A DNA stretch of 64,000 nt, from assembly GCA_009917455.1 (NCBI GenBank), contig QZDS01000008.1:1-64000 (forward strand), read 5' to 3'. This document shows positions 8,604 through 16,732 of the stretch, piece by piece. The notes below the pieces were generated by a model that searched no databases, was not told where the DNA came from, and worked only from the letters and a program-made list of their open reading frames with translations. The position numbers were made by a program, and so were the translations under genes. The stretch is from a bacterium 1xD8-48 (GTDB lineage Bacteria > Bacillota > Clostridia > Lachnospirales > Lachnospiraceae). Position 1 is the first letter of the stretch, and every line of letters starts with the position of its first letter.

Positions 8604-8741
8604 TTAGTTGCCGGCAATGTCGGGAACATAGACATTTGTGGTGTCTTCCAGCCCGAAAAACGTAAGACAGCCATTTTCTTCATCAATGCTGTCAGGAAGA
8701 AAACTTTTAATTTCGTGATTATATATATGTAATTGACATTT
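8604..8741 (-). pseudogene. 46-codon coding remnant of unknown origin
   Basis: Between stops on the minus strand there is a protein-like stretch (HEIKSFLPDSIDEENGCLTF, then FGLEDTTNVYVPDIAGN, stop at 8604). It has no start codon or ribosome site and sits in the 450-bp gap between two genes. It reads like the C-terminus of a larger protein left by deletion. The family is not recognised, and chance coding bias cannot be excluded. The rest of 8492-8939 shows only AT-rich promoter-like sequence. Confidence 0.35.
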
Positions 8742-8939
8742 TTACCGGATAATTGTACAATAACGTTATAAAAATGTGAAAGTCAATTCGCCATGACGAA
8801 TCCTGTCAGGCAGAATATCTTTGGCAAATCGCCAGCATTTTCACGGAAAATATATGTTGGCGGAGCCGAAGGGAATTCAGGGATAAAAGCATCCTTTCCT
8901 TATTAATAGCGCAGTAGCTCTGCCGGAAAAGGAGGAAGG

Positions 8940-9869
8940 ATGAGTGAAACGAATGAAAAGAAAGACATCGTAGAAAAGGAATTTGTTGTATTTCCCGATG
9001 TGGCGGCGGATGTTATCAATGTACTTCTGTATCAGGGAGAAAAGGTGGCAGATAAGGACGGCTTAATGGCAGGCCCCACGGAGTCTGTCTATCAGGGAAA
9101 AAAGAAGCTGCGGAATCAGTACGAGGATATCTGTAAATACAAATTTGCGGACGGTGCAATCCATCTTATATATCTTATCGCCAACCAGAGCCGGACAGAC
9201 GGAAAGATGCTTCTCCGAAAAGCAGGCTATACAGGCGGAATATATCGGGAACAGTACGAAGGGAAAATAAAGGATGCCTGTCCGGTGATAGAATTTGTGC
9301 TTTATTGGGGAGAAGCCAGATGGAGAGGCAGCCGAAGTATCCGTAAAATGTTCGGGAAGAAAAGCATTTCAGAAAAAGAATGGAAATATGTAGATAATCT
9401 GGAGCTTTACGTATTTGAAATGCGTCGTTTGCAGAAAGAGACGAGAGAGCTTTTTGAGAGCGATATGCGGATTGTAGTAGATTTTCTTGCGGAAGGAAAC
9501 AGATATTGTTCCGACAGGAAGGTGGTGCATAAAGCGGCGTTAATTAAAATGCTAAAGGTATTATCAGGAGATACCGATGTGGACGGTATTGAAGACTGGC
9601 TGGAGGAACAGGGAATCAGAGAGGAGGATGAAATAAAAGTGTGCGAATTATTTGACCAGTATGAACGGAAGGGAAGAAATGAAGGCAGGAAGCAGGGGAG
9701 AAGAGAGGGCAGAAAAGAAGGCGAGGCCAGACGCCTTGTAAAAGACGTCGAAAGTGCAATGAATTTTTTCAGGGTTACATTGGAGAAAGCCTGCGAAGGG
9801 CTGGGAACGACGGTTCAAGGGTATGAAAAAGCCAGGGAAATCTGTCTGGAAAACGAGGCGGTATTGTAA
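8940..9869 (+). CDS. Rpn-family recombination-promoting nuclease / putative transposase
   Basis: A 309-residue protein of the PD-(D/E)XK nuclease-like Rpn family common in many copies in Lachnospiraceae. N-terminal features are FPDVAADVINVLLYQGE and KKLRNQYEDICKYKFADGAI; IYLIANQSRTDGKMLLRKAGYTGG covers the expected catalytic region, with Glu replaced by Asn in the usual GIE/ENQ stretch. Near the C-terminus is the characteristic basic repeat GRNEGRKQGRREGRKEGEAR. The related E. coli RpnA has Ca-dependent DNA cleavage activity; activity here is inferred only from family. The start has the ribosome site AAGGAGGAAGG. Stand-alone gene; the met transporter promoter overlaps its stop codon. Confidence 0.75.
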   Translation: MSETNEKKDIVEKEFVVFPDVAADVINVLLYQGEKVADKDGLMAGPTESVYQGKKKLRNQYEDICKYKFADGAIHLIYLIANQSRTDGKMLLRKAGYTGGIYREQYEGKIKDACPVIEFVLYWGEARWRGSRSIRKMFGKKSISEKEWKYVDNLELYVFEMRRLQKETRELFESDMRIVVDFLAEGNRYCSDRKVVHKAALIKMLKVLSGDTDVDGIEDWLEEQGIREEDEIKVCELFDQYERKGRNEGRKQGRREGRKEGEARRLVKDVESAMNFFRVTLEKACEGLGTTVQGYEKAREICLENEAVL

Positions 9870-9892
9870 ACCGCTTACCTTTTTAGTATAAT
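9864..9892 (+). promoter_or_regulatory. sigma-A type promoter of the met transporter operon
   Basis: TTGTAA (9864-9869), 17-bp spacer and TATAAT (9887-9892). The -35 box overlaps the last codon and stop of the preceding gene. Transcription would start near 9899, giving a ~140-nt leader before metN. Confidence 0.7.
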
Positions 9893-9898
9893 GTAGCC

Positions 9899-10040
9899 GT
9901 GCTAAAGCCGGATAAGCCGACAGCTTTGCAGCAGGAAGTTACCTGGCTTGCTGTGTGTTGCTTAAGGGAGTCGAAACTCCGCTACAGGCAACGGGGAATC
10001 AAAAGAGGCAGGCAAAGCAGACTGCCTGAAAGGAATTCGC
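9899..10040 (+). promoter_or_regulatory. structured 5' leader of metN, class unknown
   Basis: The leader can fold into a series of hairpins: AAAGC (9904-9908)/GCTTT (9923-9927) closing CGG/CCG; CAGCA (9929-9933)/TGCTG (9949-9953); GTTGC (9957-9961)/GCAAC (9988-9992) enclosing GGAGT-CGAA-ACTCC (9967-9980); and CAGGCA (10009-10014)/TGCCTG (10023-10028), which abuts the ribosome site. Such a last hairpin could mask translation. The conserved SAM-I core is absent, nor do I see an obvious T-box. It is a candidate regulatory RNA only. Confidence 0.45.
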
Positions 10041-10826
10041 ATGGACGAAAAATTTATAGAAGTAAAGCAGCTTTACAAAACATTTCACACCAAAAAGCAG
10101 GACATTGAGGTTTTAAGGGGAATTGACCTCTCCGTAGGAAAAGGGGATATCTACGGAATTGTGGGATTCAGCGGAGCAGGGAAATCCACTTTAGTCAGGT
10201 GCATCAACCGTCTGGAGGAGCCGGATGGCGGGAGCGTGCGGATTGGGGATAAGGAAATCACTTCTCTTGGAAAGGCGGAGTTAAACAGGCAGAGGAGAAA
10301 AATCGGCATGATATTTCAGCAGTTTAACCTGTTTGACTCCATGACGGTGACGCAGAATATCGCCTATCCGCTTAAAATGGCGGGCATGGGGGCAAAGGAA
10401 GTGCGCGCAAGGGTTGATGAAATGCTGGCGCTGGTGGGGCTGTCGGAAAAAAGGGACGCCTATCCGGGAGAACTCTCCGGCGGGCAAAAGCAGCGGGTGG
10501 GGATTGCCAGAGCGCTGGCTAATCATCCGGACGTGCTTTTATCGGACGAAGCCACAAGCGCATTAGACCCGCAGACAACTCTTTCCGTGCTGGACCTTTT
10601 AAAGGAAATCAATCAAAAGCTGGGGCTGACGATTATTCTGATTACCCACGAGCTGGAGGTTATCAAGTATACCTGCCACAGGATGGCGGTTATGGAGAAC
10701 GGGAAGCTGCTGGAACAGGGGCTGGTGAAAGACATTTTCCGGCATCCACAGTGTGAAACTGCCAAAAACTTTATTGGCGTTTACAACAAATTCAGAAGCG
10801 ATTACTGGCAGGAGGAAGCGGAATGA
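10041..10826 (+). CDS. metN: methionine ABC transporter ATP-binding protein MetN-like
   Basis: A 261-residue cytoplasmic ATPase that powers D/L-methionine uptake with the permease and lipoprotein encoded next to it. Motifs are Walker A GFSGAGKSTLVRC, Q-loop MIFQQFNLF, signature LSGGQKQRV, Walker B VLLSDEATSALDP and ITHELEV. It lacks the C-terminal NIL/ACT regulatory domain found in E. coli MetN (~343 residues), so the usual trans-inhibition by bound methionine is not expected. It overlaps metI by 4 bases (ATGA). The start ATG follows GAAAGGAATTCGC. Substrate assignment rests on the MetI and MetQ relatives. Confidence 0.87.
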   Translation: MDEKFIEVKQLYKTFHTKKQDIEVLRGIDLSVGKGDIYGIVGFSGAGKSTLVRCINRLEEPDGGSVRIGDKEITSLGKAELNRQRRKIGMIFQQFNLFDSMTVTQNIAYPLKMAGMGAKEVRARVDEMLALVGLSEKRDAYPGELSGGQKQRVGIARALANHPDVLLSDEATSALDPQTTLSVLDLLKEINQKLGLTIILITHELEVIKYTCHRMAVMENGKLLEQGLVKDIFRHPQCETAKNFIGVYNKFRSDYWQEEAE

Positions 10827-11533
10827 GTTTATATAAATATTCTTTTTGGGAAGTGCTGAAAAATGCTTTCAGCGCAGAGGTCTGGGAGCGGGTGCTGCCA
10901 GCCATCAGCGAAACCATGTATATGGTGGCAGTATCCGCCGCATTTGTGCTGGTGTTCGGGGTAATTCTGGGTCTGGTGCTGGTGATGACGAGCAAGGAGG
11001 GGCTGATGCCGTGCAAAGCGGTACATACCGTTTTAAGCGCCGTTATCAACTGCTTCCGCTCACTGCCGCAGGTCATCATTATTATCGTGATGCTGCCGGT
11101 GGCAAGAGCGCTGGTGGGCAAATCCTACGGCTCCAACGCCTGCATCATTTCTCTGGTGGCGAGCTGCGTGCCGCTTTTTGCAAGGCTTGTGGAGAGCAGC
11201 CTGTTAGAGCTTGACAAGGGAAAAATCGAAGCCGCCAAGGCTATGGGAAGCGGCAATATGCGGATTTTATTTACCATCATGGTGCCGGAAACCATGCCCT
11301 CGCTGGTTCGCGCATTTACCAATGCGGTGGTGATTATTATTTCCATGACGGCCCTGGCCGGAAGCTTCGGAGCCGGGGGAATCGGATATGTTGCGGTTAC
11401 TTATGGGTATACGCGGTTCGAGCATGACCTTTTATTCGCTACGATTATCGTGCTGATTGTGATTGTCCAGATTGTGCAGATTCTGGGCGATACCGTTTCA
11501 AAAATTATTTTAAAGAGAAGGCATCTGATTTAG
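10823..11533 (+). CDS. metI: methionine ABC transporter permease MetI-like
   Basis: A 236-residue permease with five or six membrane helices. It contains the family features VISETMYMVAVSA-like first segment, NCFRSLPQVIIIIVMLP and the EAA-like loop IEAAKAMGSGNMRILFTIMVPE, which contacts the ATPase. Slightly longer than E. coli MetI (217) through its N-terminus. Overlaps metN by four bases, which indicates translational coupling. Acts in the cytoplasmic membrane with MetN and the lipoprotein MetQ. Confidence 0.88.
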   Translation: MSLYKYSFWEVLKNAFSAEVWERVLPAISETMYMVAVSAAFVLVFGVILGLVLVMTSKEGLMPCKAVHTVLSAVINCFRSLPQVIIIIVMLPVARALVGKSYGSNACIISLVASCVPLFARLVESSLLELDKGKIEAAKAMGSGNMRILFTIMVPETMPSLVRAFTNAVVIIISMTALAGSFGAGGIGYVAVTYGYTRFEHDLLFATIIVLIVIVQIVQILGDTVSKIILKRRHLI

Positions 11534-11683
11534 AAAGCAGACAACAGGGCTGCTCTCTGTTTTCGCGTCCAATGCGGCGCCCGGCATGGAACCGGAACGC
11601 TTTAAATTGGACAAAATGTATATTTTTTAAAAGATTAGGGTTGAAAATTTTCCTTCGGGAAGATACCACTTTTTGGCTGATTG

Positions 11684-11692
11684 TGCTAGAAT
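11684..11692 (+). promoter_or_regulatory. candidate extended -10 promoter before metQ
   Basis: TG-C-TAGAAT (11684-11692) lies about 60 bp before metQ within the 217-bp metI-metQ gap. A weak hairpin AACAG/CTGTT followed by TTTT lies just after metI (~11542-11565). A separate promoter would let the binding protein exceed the permease. No good -35 box is seen. A 60-codon frame at 11572 in this gap has no supporting features. Confidence 0.35.
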
Positions 11693-11750
11693 TTCAATGG
11701 ATTCAGAGAAATGATGGAAAGAAAGGACTATTTTCAGAGGAGGAAAGATT

Positions 11751-12674
11751 ATGAAAAAGAAACTTGCTTTTATTATGGCGGGCGCATTGACAGTATCTGC
11801 CCTTTTGGCAGGCTGCGGCAACAACGGCGGCTCACAGGAAGCGGCGGACACGGAAGGCGTTGCGGAGGATACGGCGAGTGCTGCGGATGACACGGCCGCA
11901 GACGACGCACAGGAAGCGGAAAACGGTACAGAGGCAGAGGAGCCTTCTGCGGAAAAGGTTATTTTGAAATGCGTATGCGACCTGACCCCTCACAGCGAGA
12001 TTTTAGACGCGGCAAGAGACGCTCTGGCGGCAGAAGGAATCGAACTGAATTTTGTGTCCACCACATGGGATGCGACATGGAACGATATGCTGATTGACGG
12101 AGAGGTTGATTTTGCTTACTTTATGCATGTGCCGGCCATGGAGAGTATTGAGGAGGAAATGGGCGCGACCCTGTACAGCATGGGAGGGATTCATGTTGAG
12201 CCTTACACATGTTTTTCGTACAAATATGCGGAGAAGGATGACCTTCCGGAAAATGCGGTAATTGCGATTCCCAATGATGCTTCCAATGAGTACAGAGCCC
12301 TGAAGGTGCTTGAAGCGGAAGGATACCTTAAGTTAAATCCGGATATAACCGCTGCGAACGCTTCTGTGAATGAAATTGAGGAATATCTGATTCCCATTGA
12401 AATCGTTGAGATGGACCAGGCCAACATTATTCCTTCGGCAGCTGATTTTGACGCTTATTTTGTAAATGCAAACAGAGCGCTTGAAGCTGGCATTGACACG
12501 AGTTTCTATTTAATGAGGGAGGGCGAGGATTCCGAGTATGCCAATATCATCACGGTGACAGAGGCCAACAAGGATAATGAGCACATCAAGACGCTGGTAA
12601 AGGTACTGCAGTCTGACGATGTGAAGAATTTCATTACCGAGCATTATAACGGCGCGGTTATTCCGGCCAAATAA
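11751..12674 (+). CDS. metQ: methionine-binding lipoprotein, MetQ/NlpA family
   Basis: A 307-residue lipoprotein: signal MKKKLAFIMAGALTVSAL, lipobox LLAGC (Cys at residue 22), then an acidic Ala/Asp/Glu linker of ~45 residues. The mature domain has the NlpA-family pattern: CVCDLTPHSEILDAARDALA, IDGEVDFAYFMHVPAME (equivalent of DANFFQHVPYL), IAIPNDASNEYRALKVLE and the final KNFITEHYNGAVIPAK. It captures methionine outside the membrane and delivers it to MetI. Ribosome site GAGGAGGAAAGATT. The ligand could also be another small amino acid; the family includes such cases. Confidence 0.85.
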   Translation: MKKKLAFIMAGALTVSALLAGCGNNGGSQEAADTEGVAEDTASAADDTAADDAQEAENGTEAEEPSAEKVILKCVCDLTPHSEILDAARDALAAEGIELNFVSTTWDATWNDMLIDGEVDFAYFMHVPAMESIEEEMGATLYSMGGIHVEPYTCFSYKYAEKDDLPENAVIAIPNDASNEYRALKVLEAEGYLKLNPDITAANASVNEIEEYLIPIEIVEMDQANIIPSAADFDAYFVNANRALEAGIDTSFYLMREGEDSEYANIITVTEANKDNEHIKTLVKVLQSDDVKNFITEHYNGAVIPAK

Positions 12675-12728
12675 TAACGATAATTATTGCCTCTCATGTG
12701 TCAAAAGGGAAGCTGCAAAAAGAATATA

Positions 12729-12767
12729 CCTGCTGCCATCTGATAAAAAATACCGTATGGCAGCAGG
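12729..12767. terminator. intrinsic terminator after metQ
   Basis: CCTGCTGCCAT (12729-12739) pairs perfectly with ATGGCAGCAGG (12757-12767), followed by AAAATTTTA. It can act on both strands. Similar CCTGCTGCC/GGCAGCAGG stems recur at 18891 and 19683, so this stem sequence is common in this genome. Confidence 0.75.
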
Positions 12768-12805
12768 AAAATTTTATGCGACGGATGCCTGGCGCTCCCG
12801 TAACG

Positions 12806-13140
12806 TCACGGCTCAAAAATCACCTCCTTCCCGTCCGATTTCAGAATCATGGTAACTTTCCCGCCGTCATAATCAACAGACAGGGCCGGGGCATTTGAAA
12901 TCTTCAGACTGTGGGAGTCATCCCTGCCGCACAGATAAACGCAGTCGGAGTCCATGCGGTTGATAAAATACAGCCCCTGGTCGGTCAGGCAAAAGCCGTA
13001 GGCAACAACATTCCGAAACGGTCTTGCCTTGTGGGTCCTGGTGTCATACGCTGTCAGCAGAGAATTTTCGTTGATGAAATAGATTGTCCGTCGGAAGCGA
13101 TATTTCCTTTGGTGGGGATGTCCGGCATTTGCGTTCGTTG
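12806..13140 (-). pseudogene. decayed beta-propeller (DUF5050-like) C-terminal fragment
   Basis: On the minus strand, a continuous frame from about 13086 to the TGA at 12806 encodes YFINENSLLTAYDTRTHKAR, then GFCLTDQGLYFINRMDSDCV, and ends DYDGGKVTMILKSDGKEVIF before EP. Repeated YFIN blades are typical of DUF5050/TolB-like propellers. A frame change near 13082-13090 separates it from the upstream segment MPDIPTKGNIASDG. No start codon or ribosome site remains. It abuts an ABC ATPase fragment, so a deletion has fused two genes. Confidence 0.6.
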
Positions 13141-13424
13141 GATTGTCCTGCTCTGGGCGAACCGGGAAATCAGGTCCCGAAACCCGGTCTTGCGCTTCGT
13201 GGGTGGAAATGTCTTTCAGCGCACATATAGAGCAGAAAATCCTTGACGGTAAAATTCCGGTAAAAAACAGGGTACTGGGGCATATAGCCGATTTGGGACA
13301 GGAACGCTTTGCCCGGCGTCCTCACATCCTGGCCGTACACGCCCTCGCTCAATGTGGTGGTAAAGTTTTTCATCGCATACTTGCTTTTGTATTGCTTCGA
13401 TACGCTTTCAAATGTGATTTCCAT
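13141..13424 (-). pseudogene. decayed ABC exporter ATP-binding protein
   Basis: Starting at an ATG at 13424, MEITFESVSKQYKSKYAMKN and FTTTLSEGVYG match the first strand of ABC-2 type ATPases. The expected continuation LLGPNGAGKTT (Walker A) is absent and the frame joins directly to VRTPGKAFLSQIGYMPQYPV and FYRNFTVKDFLLYMC, the Q-loop region. After that a frameshift is needed to read CALKDISTHEAQDRVSG. The signature, Walker B and all C-terminal parts are lost. The protein cannot hydrolyse ATP. Together with the lipoprotein gene upstream and the two-component system it is the relic of a BceAB/lantibiotic-type transporter operon. Confidence 0.75.
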
Positions 13425-13425
13425 G

Positions 13426-14644
13426 TTATTCTTCAAAGGTAAATGTGGCCACCAGTGTTTCCAGTTCCTGAATGCCACCGCCGGGGAGAACGAGAGCAGT
13501 TTTGGAATTATCAAACAGATAGATTTGCGGAATCCGATAAAAGTAGGTTTTATCGGGATTTTTAATTTCCTCCGTATGAATCAGACTCCCGGAACTGACC
13601 TCATAAATCCGAATTATCAGGCTTTCTCCCAAAACAGCGGTAGCAGCATAGGTTCCCTGTTCTGAGCTATAGACACCTTCACATCCTTCATCGCCGGATG
13701 AAAAAGCAAATTGGTTTTCCAGGCCTGTTTTAGAATCAAGCCATTTCAAAGAGGCGGTGTTTTTCACGAAATCTCCCGGTTCTGAAATTTCCTGCGGCAT
13801 AAAAATTCGATTGACGCGATTCTGTATGTCGTTCGTGTCAATTACATAATCGGATGGTCTGGCAATGTTAAGGTGATCTCCATTGACCGCAACTGTACCA
13901 CAGATGGGAAACAACTCATCGTCTGTTGTATCAGAGATAGAGCGCCCACGGCCACAGTATGCAATTTGCGTATTTTCACATAGGAATGTCACACTGTTGA
14001 AAGTAACAATTTCCATGCTGTTGTCAGCAAAACGATCGCCATGAACAAGCAGCCTCTCAATATTTTCGTTTTCCAAATCATACACATAAAGAACGTTCAT
14101 CCCTGCAAGGGCAAGTTTCTTCCCATCAGAAGAGATGGCAATACCGGACTCCATTGTTACAAAATCTTCCTTCAGCAAATCCATTGTTATAATCTCTTTT
14201 GTTAAAGAAAGGTTCTCGTTGTAAAAACAGGCGGTGGCTCCGTTCGATGAAAATCCCGTCAGCAAGTATCCACCTTCAAATGCATATACTTCAAAAAACT
14301 CTAAAGGAACTTCTGTTTCTGCCAATACGACACCACTTTGCGTGTCATAAAGGTACAGCTTATCTGAAAGAACGATTATTTTGTCATCTCCGATAAGCGC
14401 AGCTTTTTACTTTTCCGGCAAACAGGGAAGCATCAAACTTTCCCTGTACATAATCATGGGGATAAGAACCAACATCCGATTCTTCTTGCACCTGCGGGGA
14501 CTGCGTAGCAGATATAGAGTTCTGCTGCGAATAATCTGTGCCGGTGATAGTACCGTATAGCGTATCGGTATCTGTCTTTCCACCACAGGCGGAAAGAGCA
14601 AATGCAAAAATCAGAGTAAAAATGATAGTCCAATATTTCTTCAT
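13426..14644 (-). pseudogene. lipoprotein with propeller-like repeats, interrupted by one frameshift
   Basis: The gene starts at 14644 with a lipoprotein signal (MKKYWTIIFTLIFAFALSAC) and runs in frame to ...FAGKVKSCAYRR, stop at 14384. Shifting frame by one base near the AAAAAGCTGCGC segment (about 14398-14408) restores AALIGDDKIIVLSDKLYLYD and runs uninterrupted to 13426. The full product would be ~400 residues with repeats such as SDGKKLALAGMNVLYVYDLE, typical of beta-propellers. One indel separates the halves; it may be a true mutation or a sequence error. It overlaps the upstream gene by 4 bases (14641-14644), so it was translationally coupled. Confidence 0.75.
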
Positions 14645-15234
14645 TGTTCGTTCTCCTTGTATAGTAAAATTGAGTTGCTTTTTAACACCGGCAGAACATC
14701 ATTGCCGCTGTTTTCAGGTACAGCCATCACATAGAAAGTTTGGAAAGAATCCATTTTCGAGGCGTCAAATGCTATTTCAAACACCCATCGGTTGCCTTTC
14801 GATAAGGCAACATGATAAGAAAGCCCATTGTCTAAGCAGACCGGTTGATGATCAATGAAAAAGGAAAGATCATATTCAACGCCGGGGATTCCACATATTG
14901 TATAGTGGAAAGCAACTTCATCAGAATCAGAAAGGCAAAAATTGTTGTACACAATGCTGCCGTTGAAATCTGCGGTATAGTAAACACTCCTATTCAGATC
15001 ATCCATAGTCACACCATCCCACCCATTCTGTCTGAGCGTTTTTACTATGTATGCGGATGTGATTTTTTCTTCCTGTATATTCACATTGGAAAAAGCATCC
15101 GCAGCTTTTACCTGAAACGGAATATCAGGAGAAGCACTTTCGTTAAATTGCAATTGAGTCCGATATTCTAAGCACTTATGATACCAGCCATAGCCAGAGG
15201 TAGCCATCCAGAAACAGGAGAAATCCAACGGCAT
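14641..15234 (-). CDS. hypothetical protein, possibly 5'-truncated
   Basis: A 197-residue frame ending with ATGA overlap to the lipoprotein gene. Its first ~45 residues contain aromatic segments (FSCFWMATSGYGWYH), and the rest reads as a soluble beta-rich domain (AFHYTICGIPGVEYDLSFFI, VALSKGNRWVFEIAFDASKM, TFYVMAVPENSG). No clear signal peptide or ribosome site is visible at the first ATG; the reading context suggests that the original gene was longer, perhaps a secreted domain attached to a membrane anchor. Function unknown. Its neighbours are relics of an exporter operon under a two-component system. Confidence 0.45.
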   Translation of the reverse strand: MPLDFSCFWMATSGYGWYHKCLEYRTQLQFNESASPDIPFQVKAADAFSNVNIQEEKITSAYIVKTLRQNGWDGVTMDDLNRSVYYTADFNGSIVYNNFCLSDSDEVAFHYTICGIPGVEYDLSFFIDHQPVCLDNGLSYHVALSKGNRWVFEIAFDASKMDSFQTFYVMAVPENSGNDVLPVLKSNSILLYKENEQ

Positions 15235-15280
15235 CCAGCTTGCCGGTAAAAAAATTTGGGCGGCATTTCGGAGGGACGAC

Positions 15281-15616
15281 TTATTGCTTAATGGTGATAG
15301 TGGCTTTCACGCAGGCTCTGTGGGGCAATTGATTTGACAGTTCTATGGTTCTCCATGCTTCCGGCACAGCACCCGACAGCGTTCCATGTTCCAAGTAAAA
15401 ATCCAGCTCAATTTGATGTCCCGCGAAACGGAGGGCATTGTGGGAAAATCTAAACTTTTGGATTTTCCACAATGCTTGTCTTTCGGTCTTTGGCTTCTTT
15501 AGTTCGGAATAATGTGGTGCTGATGGTCTGTCTCTTGTTTTCGGCTGCCTGCCTGTTGATAAGGGTATTGTAAAACCAAATGTCCGCGAAATGTTACAGC
15601 GGCCAAAAAATTTCAT
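15281..15616 (-). CDS. doubtful reading frame / remnant in the two-component target transcript
   Basis: A 111-codon minus-strand frame whose last ~60 residues (KIQKFRFSHNALRFAGHQIE onward to ACVKATITIKQ) look protein-like, while the first part covers the promoter and operator at 15567-15599 and cannot be real as annotated. No internal Met is present. Probably the tail of a deleted gene. Confidence 0.25.
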   Translation of the reverse strand: MKFFGRCNISRTFGFTIPLSTGRQPKTRDRPSAPHYSELKKPKTERQALWKIQKFRFSHNALRFAGHQIELDFYLEHGTLSGAVPEAWRTIELSNQLPHRACVKATITIKQ

Positions 15617-15641
15617 TGAAAATCGGGGTGAAATGTTACAA
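15567..15641 (-). promoter_or_regulatory. promoter and response-regulator sites of the decayed exporter operon
   Basis: On the minus strand a -10 TACAAT lies at 15572-15567. On the plus strand 15578-15599 reads AAATGTCCGCG-AAATGTTACAG, two 11-bp direct repeats, one helical turn apart, as bound by OmpR-type regulators. A second pair, AAATCGGGGTG-AAATGTTACAA, lies at 15620-15641. The first pair is nearly identical to the one at 17462-17483 before the response-regulator gene and sits at almost the same distance from its -10 box. Confidence 0.65.
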
Positions 15642-15700
15642 AGCTCGGAAATTTCAAAAAAATTTACGGCGGGCAGCCGGAACTGGCCGTCCGCCGCGTT

Positions 15701-16732
15701 CTATTTTGTGGGTAGCATAATGGAAAATTCCGAACCCCTGCCCGGCTCCGAAACTACTTTGATATAGCCGCCCTGCCGCGTTACGATTTCGCGGGCCAGA
15801 TACAGGCCAATGCCCACGCCCTGCTGTTCGTGTACTTCTTCCTCACGATAGAAGCGCCGGAAGATGGCGGCCTGGTTGCTTTCGGAAATGCCCTTGCCGG
15901 TGTCGGCCACTTTGATTTCCACATACATTTCCCACAGTACCACCGACACAGCGATTTTCCCGCCTGCCGGGGTGTACTTCACCCCATTGTCCAGCAGGTT
16001 AAAGAGGGCTTCGGATGTCCACTTGCTGTCATGGGAAAGGGTCAAATCCTCCGGGCAGTCCACAGACACGGCGATTTCCTTTTTCTCCGCTGCATACACG
16101 ATTCCACTCATAGCCTGCGCCACGGTATCAAAAAGGCGGCCAGGTTTCTTATCCAACTGGATCACGCCCGTTTCCAGCCGGGAGGTTTTCACAAGGGCCT
16201 GAAAGAGAAAATCCAGCTTATCCGTCTGGCTGCGGATTCCCCGGATAAAGTCAGTGCGTTCCGCCCCGGTCATGGGCTTTTCCAGCAGGGTGTCCGTTGC
16301 CATTTTCAGGTTGCTTACCGGCGTTTTCACCTGATGGGAAATATCCGATACAAGGGCCTGTAACTCCTGCCGTTCCTCGTCCACAAGACGGCGGTTTTCC
16401 TGCATGATCTGATAAAGCCTTGCCAGCCGGTGTCCGATTCTGGCAAGCTGGGTTTCGCTGTCCTCCGGGCGCCGGGGCGCTTCGTTCCCGGCGATCATGT
16501 GGTCTAAAGTCCGGCACAGGTCGGCGGTAAACTGCGACAGCCGTTTTCCAAACGCCTGCGTCAGTACAAAAATCCCCACAAGGGCGCACAGCAGCAGCGC
16601 CCCGCCAGTCAGCAGCACCGCTGCCTGTTTTGTCACAAAAAACAGGGCTATGGTAATCCCGGACATGGAGAGGACAAGTCCCATTGCTACCCGGCCAAAC
16701 AGCCGCTTTACCGAGAGGTTTTGAAACTTCAT
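15701..16732 (-). CDS. sensor histidine kinase with a minimal membrane sensor
   Basis: A 343-residue kinase. Two N-terminal helices (residues ~12-35 and ~38-60) are separated by only a few residues, as in intramembrane-sensing kinases (BceS/VncS-like). The H-box is LVSDISHQVKTPVSNLK (His ~130), followed by N-box LFNLLDNGVKYTP, G1 DTGKGIS and G2 GVGIGLYLAREI. It starts at the ATG inside the AAATGAAG that overlaps the regulator stop codon by four bases. It phosphorylates the OmpR-type regulator encoded just upstream. With so small a sensor it often relies on a companion ABC transporter for detection; that transporter is decayed here (13141-15234). Confidence 0.9.
   Translation of the reverse strand: MKFQNLSVKRLFGRVAMGLVLSMSGITIALFFVTKQAAVLLTGGALLLCALVGIFVLTQAFGKRLSQFTADLCRTLDHMIAGNEAPRRPEDSETQLARIGHRLARLYQIMQENRRLVDEERQELQALVSDISHQVKTPVSNLKMATDTLLEKPMTGAERTDFIRGIRSQTDKLDFLFQALVKTSRLETGVIQLDKKPGRLFDTVAQAMSGIVYAAEKKEIAVSVDCPEDLTLSHDSKWTSEALFNLLDNGVKYTPAGGKIAVSVVLWEMYVEIKVADTGKGISESNQAAIFRRFYREEEVHEQQGVGIGLYLAREIVTRQGGYIKVVSEPGRGSEFSIMLPTK

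Noticed and set aside
9899..10040. SAM-I riboswitch before metN
   Set aside because: Only GGCAAC is shared with the SAM-I core; the GAGGGA and kink-turn/pseudoknot segments are absent. Kept as unclassified leader.
11572..11754. 60-codon frame between metI and metQ
   Set aside because: Overlaps the metQ start and ribosome site, no ribosome site of its own, contains the probable metQ promoter.
12911..13442. Plus-strand frames of 99 and 111 codons
   Set aside because: The minus strand there carries recognisable ABC ATPase and propeller fragments; the plus frames are their shadows.
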